This document shows, one piece after another, positions 46,261 to 56,421 of a stretch of DNA of 64,000 nt. How positions within the stretch are numbered: position 1 is the first letter of the stretch; each line of letters opens with the position of its first letter. The notes under the pieces are model-generated. The model saw only the letters and a program-made list of their open reading frames with translations, had not been told where the DNA came from and did not search any database. Both the position numbers and the translations under genes were made by a program. This DNA is from Fimbriimonadaceae bacterium (GTDB lineage: Bacteria; Armatimonadota; UBA10988): assembly GCA_020850355.1 (NCBI GenBank), contig JADZEX010000077.1:1-64000 (forward strand). The letters run 5' to 3'.

Positions 46261-48168
46261 ATGAGCCGGACCCCGAAGCCGCTGCTCGATGGTCTGCGCG
46301 GGCCGCACGACCTGAAGGGCCTGCAGCCAGCGCAGTTGGAAGAACTCTGCCGCGAGGTGCGCCAGGACATCGTCGAGGTGATCCGCGCGCTGCCCTGCGG
46401 CGGCCACTTTGGGGCGAACCTCGGCACCGTCGAGCTGACCGTCGCGCTGCACTACCTCTTCGACTCCCCGCGCGACAAGCTGATCTGGGATGTCGGGCAC
46501 CAGTCGTACCCCCACAAGATGCTCACCGGCCGGGTTGGGCGGCTCTCGACGATTCGCCAGAAGGACGGCCTGGCGCCGTTCTGCAAGCCGGCCGAGAGCG
46601 AGCACGACATCTTTGGGGCGGGCCACGGTGGCACCAGCATCTCCGCGGCGCTCGGCTTCGCCCTGGCCCGTGATCTGGCCGGCGAGGACAGCCACGTCGT
46701 GGCGGTGATCGGCGACGGCTCGCTGACCGCGGGGATGTCGTTCGAGGGGCTGAACCACGCCGGCGACCTCAACACCCGGCTGATCGTGGTGGTCAACGAC
46801 AACGGCATGGGCATCTCGCCGAACGTCGGCGCGCTCAGCAACTACCTCACCCAGGTGCGGGTCGGCAAGCCCTTCAACGAAGTCAAGTCGGCGTTCGAAA
46901 GTCTGCTGCACCGCCTGCCGTTGGGCGACGAGCTGCTGGAGGGCATCGAGCGGGTCGACCAGACGATGCGCCATGCGATGCTGCCGTCGATCTACTTCGA
47001 GGACCTCGGCTTCGAGTACCTCGGGCCGATCGACGGGCACCACCTCGACAACCTGCTGCGGACCTTCCGCTACGCCAAGACGCGGCAGCGGCCGGTGGTG
47101 ATCCATGTGATGACCGAAAAGGGCAAGGGCTTCCCGGCGGCCGAGGCCGACGAGGGCAAGATGCACGCCGTGAAACCCTCGTCCAGCGGCCCGAAGGTGG
47201 CGGCCTACACCGACGTGTTTGTGGAGATGTTCGACGCCCTGGCGGCCCGCGACGAGCGGGTGGTCGGGGTCACCGCGGCGATGCTCGATGGCACCGGGCT
47301 GGTCAAGCTGCAAGCGAAGTACCCGACGCGGATCCTCGATGTCGGGATGGCCGAGCAGCACGCCGTGACGCTCTCGGCAGCGCTGGCGATAGGCGGCCGG
47401 CGGCCCATCGCGGCGATCTACTCGACCTTCTTGCAGCGCGCCTACGACCAGATTCTGCACGATGTGGCGCTGCACAATGCGCCGGTGATCTTCGCCCTCG
47501 ACCGCGCCGGGCTGGTCGGCAACGACGGGCCGACGCACATGGGGCTGTACGATTTCGCCTACCTCCGCCACATTCCGAACCTGGTGCTGGCGGCGGCCCG
47601 TGACGAGAACGAGCTGCGGCATCTGCTGCACACGGCGCTGCTGCATACCGACAGCCCGGTGGCCTCGCCGATCGCAGTGCGCTACCCCCGCGACAACGTC
47701 TGGCAGCTCGACCCGCCGGCCGAGTTGCGGTGCCTGCCGTTGGGCGTCGGCGAGATTCTGCGCGAGGGGAGTGGCACGGCGGTGCTGGCGATTGGCACCC
47801 CGGCGGTCAGTGCGTGGCGGGCCGCCGAACAACTGGCGGCCAGCGGTCTCGACCTGACGGTCGCCGACGGGCGCTGGCTGAAGCCGCTCGACACGAAGCT
47901 GGTGCTGGACCTGGCCAGCCGCCACGAGCGGCTGATCACCGTCGAGGACCACAGCGTGGTCGGCGGGTTCGGCAGCGCGGTGGCCGAGGTGCTGGCGAGC
48001 GCCGGCTGCGGCTGTCCGTTGCACGTGCTGGGCGTGCCCGACGAGTGGGTGGAGCACGCCGACCGGTCCGAGCAGTTGGCGCAGTTCCGGCTCGACACGG
48101 CGGGGTTGGCGCAGCAGTTCCAGGCGATTTGCGAAGGGCGGCCGAGCGGGCTGCAGTTGGTCGGATGA
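46261..48168 (+). CDS. dxs: 1-deoxy-D-xylulose-5-phosphate synthase
   Basis: LIWDVGHQSYPHKMLTGR; GHGGTSISAALGFALARD; VVVNDNGMGISPNVGALS; GVAEQHAVTL-like DVGMAEQHAVTLSAALAIGGRRP. Confidence 0.95.
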   Translation: MSRTPKPLLDGLRGPHDLKGLQPAQLEELCREVRQDIVEVIRALPCGGHFGANLGTVELTVALHYLFDSPRDKLIWDVGHQSYPHKMLTGRVGRLSTIRQKDGLAPFCKPAESEHDIFGAGHGGTSISAALGFALARDLAGEDSHVVAVIGDGSLTAGMSFEGLNHAGDLNTRLIVVVNDNGMGISPNVGALSNYLTQVRVGKPFNEVKSAFESLLHRLPLGDELLEGIERVDQTMRHAMLPSIYFEDLGFEYLGPIDGHHLDNLLRTFRYAKTRQRPVVIHVMTEKGKGFPAAEADEGKMHAVKPSSSGPKVAAYTDVFVEMFDALAARDERVVGVTAAMLDGTGLVKLQAKYPTRILDVGMAEQHAVTLSAALAIGGRRPIAAIYSTFLQRAYDQILHDVALHNAPVIFALDRAGLVGNDGPTHMGLYDFAYLRHIPNLVLAAARDENELRHLLHTALLHTDSPVASPIAVRYPRDNVWQLDPPAELRCLPLGVGEILREGSGTAVLAIGTPAVSAWRAAEQLAASGLDLTVADGRWLKPLDTKLVLDLASRHERLITVEDHSVVGGFGSAVAEVLASAGCGCPLHVLGVPDEWVEHADRSEQLAQFRLDTAGLAQQFQAICEGRPSGLQLVG

Positions 48169-48247
48169 GCGGTCCGGGGAGTCTGGGCCAGCGACCGAGG
48201 CAGGAGTCGGCCCGGCTGGGGCCGAAACTGCGGGAACGAGGTGCATC

Positions 48248-49702
48248 ATGGTGAAGCGAGTCTGGTGGGCGACGCTGCTGACGAGCCTCTGGCTGGTCGC
48301 CGCGGCGGCGCAAGATACCAGCCCGGCGGCGCGCTACAACAAGGGGCTGCAGCTCTATCAGGCCGGCCAGCTCGAGGCCGCAGCCGTCGAGTTCGACGCC
48401 GTCCTGAAGGCCGACCCGAAGGACGCCACGACGATGGTCTGGCTGGCCGTGATTGCGCTGCGCAAGAGCGACGCCAACCGGGCGATCGAGCTGTTGCAGG
48501 GCGCCCTGGCGCTGAAGGCGGACGACCCGCTGGCGCACTACAACCTGGGGTTCGCCTACTCCACCAAAGAGCAGCTCGACGAGGCCATCGCCGCCTATCG
48601 GAAGGCGATTGAGCTGAACAAGAGCTATGCCGAAGCGCACAACGCGCTGGGACTGGCACTGCTCAAGAAGGGCGACACCGACGGCGCCATCGCCAGCTTC
48701 CGGGAGGCCGTGCGCCAGAAGGGCGAAGCCGCGGAGTACCACAACAACCTCGGCAACGCCCTGAAGACCAAGGGGCTGACCGAGGAGGCCATCGCCGAGT
48801 TCAAGGTGGCGGTTGACCGCCAACCGGGCGAAGTGCTCTACCGCGTCAACTACGGTCTGGCGCTCTGGGACGGCGGCAAGACCGCCGAGGCGGTGACGCA
48901 GTTCGAAGCCGCGGCCAAGGCGCAGCCCGACCACTTCGTGGCGCAGCTCTACCGCGGCAAGGGCTACTTGCAGGCCAACCAGGCCAAGGAAGCCGCGGCA
49001 GCGTTGGAGGCCGCGGTGAAGCTGCAGCCCGAGAGCTTCTCGGCGCAGTTCAACCTGGGACTGGCCTACGGTCAGGCCGGCGGGCCCGAGAACCTGCGGC
49101 GCGCCGCCGCCGCTTACGAGAAGGCCCTGGCGGCCAAGCCGAACCACGCCTCGACGCTCAACAACCTGGGCTGGGTGCAGTTCAGCCTGGGCGAGCTGGA
49201 CAAGGCGCTCGACAGCTTCGGCAAGGCGGCGGCAGCGGCGCCCGACTTCGCGCTGGCCCACGCCAATCTGGGCCTGGCCTATCAACAGAAGGGCGACCAG
49301 GCCAAAGCCGAGGAGGCCTGGGCGAAGGTCACCGCGCTGGAGGAAGGTCGGGTCGACGCCTGGGTGCAGCTTGGTGAGGCGCGCTACGCGCAGCAGAAGA
49401 TGGAGCCCGCCAGGCAGGCCTTCGAGCAGGCGCTGAAGCTCGGCAGCAAAGAGGCCGAGGTGGCCAACAAGCTGGGGCTGATCGCCCTCGCCGCGGCCGA
49501 ACTCGACGCCGCTGAGGCGCACTTCAAGAAGGCCGTCGAGCTCGACCCGAAGAACGCCAACGCCTACAACAACCTGGGCGTGGTGACCGAGAAGCGCAAC
49601 CTGCTGGACGACGCGCGCAAGCTCTATGCCAAGGCGCTGGAGCTGGACCCGAAGAACGAGCAGGCGAAGTTCAATCTCGAGCGGTTCGCCACGCCGCAAT
49701 GA
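48248..49702 (+). CDS. TPR-repeat protein
   Basis: Many tandem TPR units (YNKGLQLYQAGQLEAAAVEFDAVLKADP etc.) after a signal peptide. Confidence 0.9.
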   Translation: MVKRVWWATLLTSLWLVAAAAQDTSPAARYNKGLQLYQAGQLEAAAVEFDAVLKADPKDATTMVWLAVIALRKSDANRAIELLQGALALKADDPLAHYNLGFAYSTKEQLDEAIAAYRKAIELNKSYAEAHNALGLALLKKGDTDGAIASFREAVRQKGEAAEYHNNLGNALKTKGLTEEAIAEFKVAVDRQPGEVLYRVNYGLALWDGGKTAEAVTQFEAAAKAQPDHFVAQLYRGKGYLQANQAKEAAAALEAAVKLQPESFSAQFNLGLAYGQAGGPENLRRAAAAYEKALAAKPNHASTLNNLGWVQFSLGELDKALDSFGKAAAAAPDFALAHANLGLAYQQKGDQAKAEEAWAKVTALEEGRVDAWVQLGEARYAQQKMEPARQAFEQALKLGSKEAEVANKLGLIALAAAELDAAEAHFKKAVELDPKNANAYNNLGVVTEKRNLLDDARKLYAKALELDPKNEQAKFNLERFATPQ

Positions 49703-50565
49703 GTCAGCCGTTGCGGACGGTCGGGCTGGTCGTGGCGCCGCACCGCGCCGACGCCCTGGCCGCCGCGCGGCGGGCCGTGGAGTCTCTGACGGCGCACCAC
49801 GTCGCGGTCTCGGCACCCGCTGAGACCGCGACGTTGCTGTCACTGCCCAGCGACCCCTCGCCCTGGCAGGCCGACCTGGTGCTGGTGCTGGGGGGCGACG
49901 GCAGCGTAATCAGCGCGCTCCGCGCCGCTGCGCCGCACGGCACGCCGGTGGTCGCGGTGAACTACGGCACGGTCGGCTTCTTGACGCAGATCGCGCCCGC
50001 CGACCTCGAGCCAGCCCTGGAGGCGCTCTGCGCGGGGCGCTGGCAGCGTGAGGCGCGGCTGATGCTGGAGGCCCAGATCTGGGACCAGCCGACCGCCGCG
50101 CCGCGCTCCGAGTTGGCCGCCAACGATGTGGTGATCAAGGCCAGCGACCCGTCGCACGTGTTGCTGTTCCGGTTGGATGTCTGTGGCGAGCGGATCGCCG
50201 AGTTCCCGGCCGACGGACTGATCATCAGCACGCCGACCGGGTCGACCGCCTACAGCCTCAGCGCGGGCGGGCCGGTCCTGGTGCCCGACCTGCCGGCGCT
50301 GGTGGTGACGCCGATCTGTCCGCACACCCTGGCCACGCGGCCGGTGGTGCTGTCGGCAGCGATGGACGTTGGGATCAGCTTGGAGGCGGTCGGCCCGGTG
50401 CGGCAGGCGCAGTTGGCGATCGACGGCCGGGTCAGCCTGGCGCTCGACCCGGCGGCGCGGCTGATGGTCCGGCGGGCCCCGCGCGACATGTACCTGGCGC
50501 GCCTGGAGCGCTCCAACTTCTTCGCCAGCCTGCGCGAGAAACTCCGCTGGGGGAGCCCGAAGTAA
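49699..50565 (+). CDS. nadK: NAD kinase
   Basis: VLVLGGDGSVISALR; VNYGTVGFL; ANDVVI; GLIISTPTGSTAYSLSAGGPVLVPDL. Confidence 0.93.
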   Translation: MSQPLRTVGLVVAPHRADALAAARRAVESLTAHHVAVSAPAETATLLSLPSDPSPWQADLVLVLGGDGSVISALRAAAPHGTPVVAVNYGTVGFLTQIAPADLEPALEALCAGRWQREARLMLEAQIWDQPTAAPRSELAANDVVIKASDPSHVLLFRLDVCGERIAEFPADGLIISTPTGSTAYSLSAGGPVLVPDLPALVVTPICPHTLATRPVVLSAAMDVGISLEAVGPVRQAQLAIDGRVSLALDPAARLMVRRAPRDMYLARLERSNFFASLREKLRWGSPK

Positions 50566-50566
50566 G

Positions 50567-52297
50567 ATGCTCCTGGAACTCGAACTGCGCGATTTCGCCA
50601 TCGTGCGGCAGGCCCGGGTCGAGTTTGGCCCGGGGCTGGGGGTTCTGACCGGCGAGACCGGCGCCGGCAAGAGCCTGATCGTCGACGCGCTGACCGCCTT
50701 GTTGGGCGGCCGGGCCGCCCCCGAGCTGGTCCGCCACGGCGCCGAGCTGGCGCGGCTGCGGGGCGTCTTCGACATCAGCGCCGAGCCGACCATCGCCCCG
50801 TTGCTGGCCGAGTGGGACCTCACCGACGACGACGGCCTGTTGGTGATCACTCGCGAACTTCCCCGCACTGGCCGCGGGCGGTGTGCCGTCAACGGCTCGA
50901 CCGTGGCGCTGGCGGCGTTGCGGCAACTGGGCGAGGAGCTGGTCGACCTGCACGGGCAGCACGAGCATCAGTCGTTGCTGCGGGTCAGCCGGCACCTGGC
51001 GCTGCTCGACCAGCAGGCGGGCCCGCCGGTGGCCGCCGCCCTGGCCGCCTGGCGCGCCAACTGGGAGCGCTGGCGCACCGTCCTGACCGCGCTCGAGAGC
51101 GCCGGCCGCGACACCGGCGAGCGCGAGCGACGGGCCGACCTGCTGCGCTTCCAGGTCGCCGAGATCACCGCCGCCGCGGTGCGCGCCGACGAACTCTCCG
51201 AGCTGCATGCCGAACGGCACCGGCTGGCCCATGCCGAGCGGCTGCTGGAACTGGCCGCGCGGGCCGCCGCGGCGCTGCAGGGCGACGAGGCGGGTGGCGC
51301 CCTGGACGCGCTGGCCACCGCCGCCGCCGCGGTGCAGGACATGACGCACTTCGACCCGGCTCTGAGCGGCCCGGCGGCCGAGCTGGAAGCCGCCCTGGCG
51401 ACGGTCGGCGAGGTCGCCCGCGAGCTGCGGCACTATGCCGACAGCACCGACGCCGACCCGGGCCGCTTGGACGCGGTCGAACAGCGGCTCGACGAGCTTG
51501 ACCGCCTGCGGCGCAAGTACGGCGACAGCCTGACCGCCGTGTTGGAGTTCGCCGCCGCGGCGCAGGCCGAACTGGACTCGCTGGAGTCGGCGGACGAACG
51601 CCTCGCGGCGCTGCAGGCCGAGCAGGCGGTGCTGCGGCAGCAGGCCGGCAAGCTGGGCGCCACGCTGAGCGCGGCGCGGGCGGCGGCCGCCGCCGAGCTG
51701 GCCGCGGCGGTCAGCGGCCACCTGGCCGGATTAGGGATGCCGCAGGCGCAGTTCGCGGTGCAGCAACAGCCCCGGCCGGCCGAGGGACTGACCGTGGATG
51801 CGGCGCAGCAACAGGTCGGGGCAGCGGCCGATGGCTGCGATGCGGTCGAGCTGCTGTTCTCGGCGAATCCCGGCGAGCCGCTGCGGCCGCTGGCCCGGAT
51901 TGCCTCGGGTGGCGAGCTGTCGCGGGTGATGCTGGCGCTGAAGTCGCAACTGGCCGCCACCGCGGCGCCCCCGACGATGGTCTTCGACGAGATCGATGTC
52001 GGCATCGGCGGCGTCACCATCCATGCCGTGGCACGCCAGTTGGCGGCCCTGGCGCAGCGCCGGCAGGTGCTCTGCATCACCCACCACGCTCCCATCGCCG
52101 CCCGCGCCGCGACGCACCTGGCGGTTAGCAAGGCCCCGGAGGTCGACTCGACCGCCGTCACGGTCGCGGCCCTCGACGACGCGGCGCGGATCGCCGAGCT
52201 GGCCCGGATGCTCGGCCGGATGCCCCCCACCGCGGCCACCCTCGCGATGGCGCGCGAACTGCTGGCCGAGGTCGCCGCCGAACAGGAGATCGCCTGA
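50567..52297 (+). CDS. recN: DNA repair protein RecN
   Basis: MLLELELRDFAIV...GLGVLTGETGAGKSLIVDAL; VDLHGQHEHQSLL; IASGGELSRVMLALKS; VFDEIDVGIGG. Confidence 0.95.
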   Translation: MLLELELRDFAIVRQARVEFGPGLGVLTGETGAGKSLIVDALTALLGGRAAPELVRHGAELARLRGVFDISAEPTIAPLLAEWDLTDDDGLLVITRELPRTGRGRCAVNGSTVALAALRQLGEELVDLHGQHEHQSLLRVSRHLALLDQQAGPPVAAALAAWRANWERWRTVLTALESAGRDTGERERRADLLRFQVAEITAAAVRADELSELHAERHRLAHAERLLELAARAAAALQGDEAGGALDALATAAAAVQDMTHFDPALSGPAAELEAALATVGEVARELRHYADSTDADPGRLDAVEQRLDELDRLRRKYGDSLTAVLEFAAAAQAELDSLESADERLAALQAEQAVLRQQAGKLGATLSAARAAAAAELAAAVSGHLAGLGMPQAQFAVQQQPRPAEGLTVDAAQQQVGAAADGCDAVELLFSANPGEPLRPLARIASGGELSRVMLALKSQLAATAAPPTMVFDEIDVGIGGVTIHAVARQLAALAQRRQVLCITHHAPIAARAATHLAVSKAPEVDSTAVTVAALDDAARIAELARMLGRMPPTAATLAMARELLAEVAAEQEIA

Positions 52298-55200
52298 TGT
52301 GGGCCGCGCTGCTCACTCACCTCAGCTTGGCGAGTGCTGCGCTGCCGGCGACGGTCTACCCCACCGCGGCCGACTGGACGCAGCTCTGGTGGGCCCACGG
52401 CTGGCCGGTCAGCGACCCGGCCACGCCACGGCTGCGCTGTCTGCGGACCGGCCGTTACGGCTGTGTGCTCGACACCGCTCGCCTGACCGTGCCGCACTGC
52501 GGCGCGCTGCCGACCAGCGCGGCCTACCAGGCGGCTGACCGACTGCCGCCCGCCGACCTCTTCGCCCTGCCGCCGGCGCCGCTGGAGCTGACGCTGACCG
52601 TCGACGGCAGCACCTGGCGCTGCACCGGCGCGGCGCCGGCCAGCCAGCACGGCGGGCCGCGGATCATCGAGAGCGGGCGCTATCTGCAACGCAGTGATAT
52701 CACCGACTTGCGCTTCAGCGCGGCCGACGGCCGGACGCTGGCGGTCGAGGCGCGGCTGGAGCAGATCGCCTGGCCGGACCGCCTGACCTGGCTGCTCGAA
52801 GCGCGCCCGACCACGGCTCCGACGGTCGGCGGGCCCGGCTTCGGCCGGGTCGGCGGCGGATACGGCTGCGACCGGCAGACCGTCCTCGACCTGCCGGCCA
52901 ACCCGGGACTCGAGGCACCGCAGGTCAGTGCCGAGTTGTGGGTCTACCCCACCGCTGAGCCGCCGCTGACGCAGCTCTATCCCTGGCTGCTCTGCAAGAA
53001 CGCCAACGAGTGGGCAGCGGGATCGTACGGCCTGGCGCTGGTCGGCGGACGGGCGACGGCCTTTCTGAACACCAGCAGCGGGCGGGAGGGTTGCCGACAG
53101 GTCAGCGGGCCGGGGCTGACACCGGAGCAGTGGCACCACCTCGCCCTAACCTGGGACGGCGCCGTGCTGCGGCTGTACGTCGACGGGCGCCCAGGCGGGG
53201 AGGTGGCCGCGCCCGGGCCACGCCAGGCAGTGCCCGGACCGCTCGCGGTTGGCCGGCGACTCGATGGCAGCGGCGACGGCTACCGCTTCCGGGGCCAGGT
53301 CGACGAACTGCGCGTCTGGAGCCGCGCCCTGACGGCGGACGAAGTCGCGGCCCACCACCGCCAGCCCGAGCAGGTCGGTGGCGCCGGGCTGGTGCTGGCC
53401 GAGACCTTCGACGCCGCTGGCCCCACGCTGCTGCAGCGGCCCAGCACGGTCTGGGCGCAGGCCAGCGCCCGCGTGGCCTTTGCCGGGGAGCAGGCGACGG
53501 TTGACGGGACCGCCAGCCGGACTAGCCCGTTGCGCTGTGCGGTGACCTGGCGGGCGCCCGGCGCGGCGGCGGAGCAGGTGCACGTCAGCGCTGCCGAGCT
53601 GAGCGGCGCGGCGCGGCCGGTGAGCTGGGACCCGCTGCTGGGCGCCCAGCGGATCGACCTCGCCGGCGTGGTGCCGCAAGGTCAGGGCAACGACCTGTTG
53701 GAGCGGGTCCAGTTGCGGCTGCGTAACCCCGGCCCCACCCCGGCGGTGGCCCGGCTGTGGTTCGACAAGGCAGGCGGCGCGGCCTTCCGCACGCCCGGCC
53801 TGCAGGCGATCACCGGCCTGACGCCGCTGCTGCGTCAGGCCGACGGCAGGTTGACCGGACTGCCGCTGCAGATCAGCAAGAACTGGCACAGCCAACCCGA
53901 TCAGGAGATTCCCCACCAGGGGCTCTGGCTGCACGCGATCAGCCTGCTGCGCTTGCCGCCCGGGGCCGACTTGGAGCTGGAGCTGGCCATCGCCTACGCG
54001 CATTGGGGTGGCCTGCCCGCTGCCTCGCACGCACAGCTTTGCCTGATTGGTTGGGGCAGCAACCAGCTTTGGGACCAGTCGGCGTTGGGGTCGTGGGGCG
54101 AGTCCATCTGCTACGAGCCAGACCAGGCGCAAGCCGACGCCACGGTGCTCGACGTGCGCCCGGTGCTGGTCCACGCGATGGGCCGGCCGACGCCGGTCCG
54201 CAACAACTGGACGAACAACGTCGGCGGCGCCGACTTCTTCCGGGGCTTCGATCCGGCCGGCCGCCGCTGGCGACCGGCGGCGATGCGGACGACCTACCAC
54301 CGCGTCGGCCCGTGTTTGACCGAAGTCACCTACGCTGGCGAGTCGGCCGACGGCGCGCTGCGGCACCGCGCCACCGTGATGCTGGCGCGGAGCGACGACC
54401 TGGTCCGCGGGACCTATCACCTGCGGCTGGAGGTCACGGCGCGGCTGCCTTTCGCGCGCTTCGTGATCGCCCAGGTTGGGGCCGACAGCTACAGCTACAC
54501 TGGCGAGCGGCAGATGGCCGTCGGCAACGCCACGGGACTGCTCCGCGAGTGGGCGACGCAGTGGGGCGGTGGCGCCTATCGCACCGCCCCGCTGGAGCTG
54601 AGCGGCCGGGCGCCTTGGATCTCGATGCACCAGGCAGTCCGCCGCGATGCGTCGGCGGCGGGGGCCTGGGCCAACCGCGGCCTGGTCGTCCGCGACTGGC
54701 AGGCCCGCCTGGGCGGCCAGCCAGCGGCGCCCTGGATGGCCGAGTACGGCGTCCGCGCGCGCGGCAGCGACACCTCGACGGCCGACCTGCTGCCGCCACC
54801 GACGGTGCATGAGCTGCTGCCGGGCGACTTCGTCGAGTGCACGCTGGTGCACCTGGTGGTGCCGCAGTTCGCCCGCGACTACTACGGTCCCAACGCCGGG
54901 CTGCGAGCCGCTTTGGAGGCGGGTCAGGACACCTGGCGCCCGGTCTGGCGGGAGGCCGCTGGCAACGATCTGGAGCTGCGCGCGGTGAGCGGCACGGTTC
55001 TCCGCCACTGGCCGCCGCGGATCGCCGCGGCCGCCGGCGGCGCCGAGGTCACGGTGACTGGCGGCCTGGGCTATGTGCCGCTGACCGTCACCGGGCTGGC
55101 TTCGCCGCAAGCGGTCTGGGAGGTCCGGCCCGGTGAGGCCTGGCAGCGCGTCGACCAGGCCGTCCACGGCGACGACTTCCAGCAGGCCGACTACCAGCCG

Positions 55201-55305
55201 GCCGACGGCACTTGGGAGGTCACCGCCAACCTGCCGCTCGACGCGCCCGGCGACCGGCGCCGGACGGTCGCCGTGCGGCTGCGGGCCGGGGCCGAAACGG
55301 AGTAG
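52297..55305 (+). CDS. Large secreted LamG-domain protein
   Basis: Signal peptide; SAELWVYPT...WHHLALTWDGAVLRLYVDGRPGGEV...RGQVDELRVWSRALTADEV. Confidence 0.65.
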   Translation: MWAALLTHLSLASAALPATVYPTAADWTQLWWAHGWPVSDPATPRLRCLRTGRYGCVLDTARLTVPHCGALPTSAAYQAADRLPPADLFALPPAPLELTLTVDGSTWRCTGAAPASQHGGPRIIESGRYLQRSDITDLRFSAADGRTLAVEARLEQIAWPDRLTWLLEARPTTAPTVGGPGFGRVGGGYGCDRQTVLDLPANPGLEAPQVSAELWVYPTAEPPLTQLYPWLLCKNANEWAAGSYGLALVGGRATAFLNTSSGREGCRQVSGPGLTPEQWHHLALTWDGAVLRLYVDGRPGGEVAAPGPRQAVPGPLAVGRRLDGSGDGYRFRGQVDELRVWSRALTADEVAAHHRQPEQVGGAGLVLAETFDAAGPTLLQRPSTVWAQASARVAFAGEQATVDGTASRTSPLRCAVTWRAPGAAAEQVHVSAAELSGAARPVSWDPLLGAQRIDLAGVVPQGQGNDLLERVQLRLRNPGPTPAVARLWFDKAGGAAFRTPGLQAITGLTPLLRQADGRLTGLPLQISKNWHSQPDQEIPHQGLWLHAISLLRLPPGADLELELAIAYAHWGGLPAASHAQLCLIGWGSNQLWDQSALGSWGESICYEPDQAQADATVLDVRPVLVHAMGRPTPVRNNWTNNVGGADFFRGFDPAGRRWRPAAMRTTYHRVGPCLTEVTYAGESADGALRHRATVMLARSDDLVRGTYHLRLEVTARLPFARFVIAQVGADSYSYTGERQMAVGNATGLLREWATQWGGGAYRTAPLELSGRAPWISMHQAVRRDASAAGAWANRGLVVRDWQARLGGQPAAPWMAEYGVRARGSDTSTADLLPPPTVHELLPGDFVECTLVHLVVPQFARDYYGPNAGLRAALEAGQDTWRPVWREAAGNDLELRAVSGTVLRHWPPRIAAAAGGAEVTVTGGLGYVPLTVTGLASPQAVWEVRPGEAWQRVDQAVHGDDFQQADYQPADGTWEVTANLPLDAPGDRRRTVAVRLRAGAETE

Positions 55306-55308
55306 CGT

Positions 55309-56403
55309 GTGCCGCAGATCCTGTTGATCCGCCTCAGTGCCCTGGGCGATGTGCTGACCGCCTCGCCGGTGCCAACGGTGATCCGCCGCCACGCTCCCGA
55401 CGCTCGGATCACCTGGGTCGTCGAGCAGCGCTGTGCCGACGCCCTGGCGGGACACCCGGGAGTCGACGAGCTGATCGTCGTGCCCTCGTCGCGGGAGTGG
55501 GGCCGGTGGCTGACCCAGGGCCAGTGGTCGCCGTTGCGCGCCGCGCTGGCGGCGGTCAGCGCGCGGCTGCGGCGCGAGCAGTACGATTTGGCGATCGATC
55601 TGCAGGGCCTGCTGAAGTCGGCTGCGCTGCTGGCGCTGACCCGGGCGACGCAGAAGTGCCGCCCGGCCGATTCCTACGAGCAGTTCCCGGGCTGGCGCCC
55701 CAGGCTGCTGCCGCGGCGGCTCGACCCGACGCACATCGCGACGATGTACACCTCGCTGCTGGAACCGCTCGGCTTCCCGCTGACCGACCGCGCCGACCTG
55801 CGGCTGGTGTTCAACGTGCCGCCCGCCGCGCAGCAGCGGGTGGCCGACTGGCTGCGTCCCCGCGGCTTACGGCCCGGCGAGTTCGTGGCGCTGATTCCGG
55901 GCACCACCCGGCCGCAGAAGATGTGGCCCGAGGCTTCCTGGTCAGCGCTCGCCGACCGCCTGCAGCAGCGCTCTGGGTTGCCGGCCGTGCTGGTGGGCGG
56001 GCCGGGCGAGCGGGAGCTGGCGGCCCGGGTCTGCGGCGCGGCGCAGCATCCACCGCACGATGCCGCCGGCGCGCTGCGCCTGCCGGAGACCGCCGCGTTG
56101 CTGCAGGCGGCGCGCTGCTGCGTGGCGGTCGATACCGGGCCGATGCACCTGGCCGTGGCGGTCGGCTGCCCGACAGTCGCCATCGCCGGCTCCACCGAGC
56201 ACCGCCTGTTCCAGGACGGCTCGCCGCATGTGCTGCTGCACCGCGACTTCCCGTGCTCGCCCTGCTTCCGGCGTCCAATCTGCGACGGCCGGCACGAGTG
56301 CCTGGCGGCGATCACCCCGGCCGACGTTGAGCGCACGCTGGCGACCCTCTTTCGGGGCGCCTGGGCCGACCGCGCGGTGCGACCGGCCGCCAGCGATGTC
56401 TAA
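55309..56403 (+). CDS. Glycosyltransferase family 9 (heptosyltransferase-like)
   Basis: ILLIRLSALGDVLTASPV; DLQGLLKSAALLALT; CCVAVDTGPMHLAVAVGCPTVAI. Confidence 0.9.
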   Translation: MPQILLIRLSALGDVLTASPVPTVIRRHAPDARITWVVEQRCADALAGHPGVDELIVVPSSREWGRWLTQGQWSPLRAALAAVSARLRREQYDLAIDLQGLLKSAALLALTRATQKCRPADSYEQFPGWRPRLLPRRLDPTHIATMYTSLLEPLGFPLTDRADLRLVFNVPPAAQQRVADWLRPRGLRPGEFVALIPGTTRPQKMWPEASWSALADRLQQRSGLPAVLVGGPGERELAARVCGAAQHPPHDAAGALRLPETAALLQAARCCVAVDTGPMHLAVAVGCPTVAIAGSTEHRLFQDGSPHVLLHRDFPCSPCFRRPICDGRHECLAAITPADVERTLATLFRGAWADRAVRPAASDV

Positions 56404-56421
56404 CCGGCGGAGGCGCACGTG

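Noticed and set aside
45205-48249. 1014-aa minus-strand ORF
   Set aside because: Antisense to xseB, ispA and dxs, all of which have strong family motifs.
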